From NCBI GenBank assembly GCA_030695265.1, contig JAUYTA010000430.1, positions 1 through 6,676 of the forward strand: a stretch of 6,676 nucleotides of DNA, read 5' to 3'. Shown piece by piece: positions 6,085 through 6,676 of this stretch. Every line of letters begins with the position of its first letter. The first letter of the stretch is position 1. Position numbers and translations under genes: made by a program. The notes below the pieces were generated by a model. It had not been told where the DNA came from. It did not search any database and was given only the letters and a program-made list of their open reading frames with translations. Source of the stretch: Bacteroidota bacterium (GTDB lineage Bacteria; Bacteroidota; Bacteroidia; Bacteroidales; Prolixibacteraceae).

Positions 6085-6676
6085 TCAGTTTTTCAAGACA
6101 GTTCTGGGTGGCATCGGGCCCGGGGAAGGCAAAACTCCTGGAGCTGGCTGTTTCTTTTGCACTTCTTCCCTTTCTTTTTCTGCCTGAATTTTGGCATTTT
6201 CCTTTTCTTTTTGCATTTCTTCATAAATCTCAAATCCCTGAAATTTAAGTTCATTTGCATTTGCAGGTTCGGTTAGCCAAACTACATCGTCTTTCTTCAG
6301 CCCTTTTCTGATGAGCACATAGTTTTCGTTTTCTTCGCCCAGCCAAACAATTTGTTTCACCTGTTTATCTTTCCCCAGATATACAAATTTCAGGCTATCG
6401 TTTTCAAACACTGCATCAGAAGCAAGCATTAATGTATCGGCAAAAGTATTGGCCTGAATGGCATTACTGGTCGTCATTGCAGGTTTCAGGTCTTTGTCTT
6501 TACCGAAAATTTTGATTTTCACCTCAAACACTTTGGCGTCGCTGTTGGGCATTGCCTGACCAATATTTGCAACCGCTATTACTTCGCCAGTTAATTCTTT
6601 TGCAGGGAAAGCATCAATCCCGAGCTTTACGTTCTGCCCGATTTTTATTTTCGATATATCGATTTCGTTGATATAA
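6085..6676 (-). CDS. Periplasmic adaptor subunit (HlyD/MacA family), partial, with Pro-rich C-terminal tail
   Basis: The frame is open from the window edge to the TGA at 6087-6085, giving the last 196 residues or so; the true start lies beyond base 6676, and the internal Met at 6552 is not the start. What is visible is the beta-barrel domain (YINEIDISKIKIGQNVKLGI, then DKDLKPAMTTSNAI) and the membrane-proximal domain (AVFENDSLKFVYLGKD). Both align by eye with the complete adaptor at 1936-3195, for example YINEIDISKI against YIKEIDIAKV. After the folded part it has a tail of roughly 50-60 residues that the other adaptor lacks: a highly charged E/K/Q helix (EEMQKEKENAKIQAEKEREE) and then a proline-rich end (QPAPGVLPSPGPMPPRTVLK). 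It is the first gene of the visible operon, 23 bases before the permease. Anchor, lipoyl domain and hairpin are outside the window. Confidence 0.88.
   Translation of the reverse strand, partial: YINEIDISKIKIGQNVKLGIDAFPAKELTGEVIAVANIGQAMPNSDAKVFEVKIKIFGKDKDLKPAMTTSNAIQANTFADTLMLASDAVFENDSLKFVYLGKDKQVKQIVWLGEENENYVLIRKGLKKDDVVWLTEPANANELKFQGFEIYEEMQKEKENAKIQAEKEREEVQKKQPAPGVLPSPGPMPPRTVLKN

Noticed and set aside
6085..6552. Start of the first adaptor at the Met encoded at 6552
   Set aside because: The frame continues upstream to the window edge with clear adaptor sequence (YINEIDISKIKIGQ), so this Met is internal.

Overview
The window looks like a chromosomal segment from a member of the Bacteroidota, probably the Bacteroidales/Marinilabiliales side, though the exact lineage is inferred. 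The reasons are: a DUF5916 outer-membrane-type protein with the motifs usual in that phylum; A-rich leaders without Shine-Dalgarno sequences; TAnnTTTG-type -7 promoter elements; and moderate-to-low GC. Every gene I can support lies on the minus strand, so the transcribed order runs from high to low coordinates. No rRNA, tRNA, CRISPR array or insertion sequence was seen.

Positions 6676 to 1936 (read leftwards) hold the end of a tight efflux operon. It contains a periplasmic adaptor (HlyD/MacA type, cut by the window edge), a MacB/FtsX-type ABC permease without an ATPase domain, a TolC-type outer membrane channel, and a second, complete, paralogous adaptor. Gaps are 23, 20 and 5 bases. Together the parts would span inner membrane, periplasm and outer membrane and export a substrate that cannot be read from the sequence. 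The ATP-binding subunit is not in the window and is expected upstream, beyond base 6676. Two different adaptors serving one permease and one channel is the most notable feature of the operon.

Positions 1895 to 1350 hold a small gene pair after a 40-base gap: a UPF0175 protein (antitoxin-like) and, one base later, a DUF3368 PIN-like protein (toxin-like). The second gene is only 77 codons long. A fragment resembling the DUF3368 C-terminus follows in another frame, so the gene seems to have suffered an internal deletion and is probably dead.

Positions 1349 to 1228 are an intergenic region with a 36-base interrupted palindrome directly upstream of a good Bacteroidota-type promoter. This promoter would drive the last gene (1227 to 1, running off the window), which encodes the N-terminal 409 residues of a secreted DUF5916 protein: a CBM9-like domain followed by the start of a probable outer-membrane barrel.

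I do not see a clearly new system. The twin-adaptor operon, the broken toxin partner and the palindrome next to the promoter are the points worth following.
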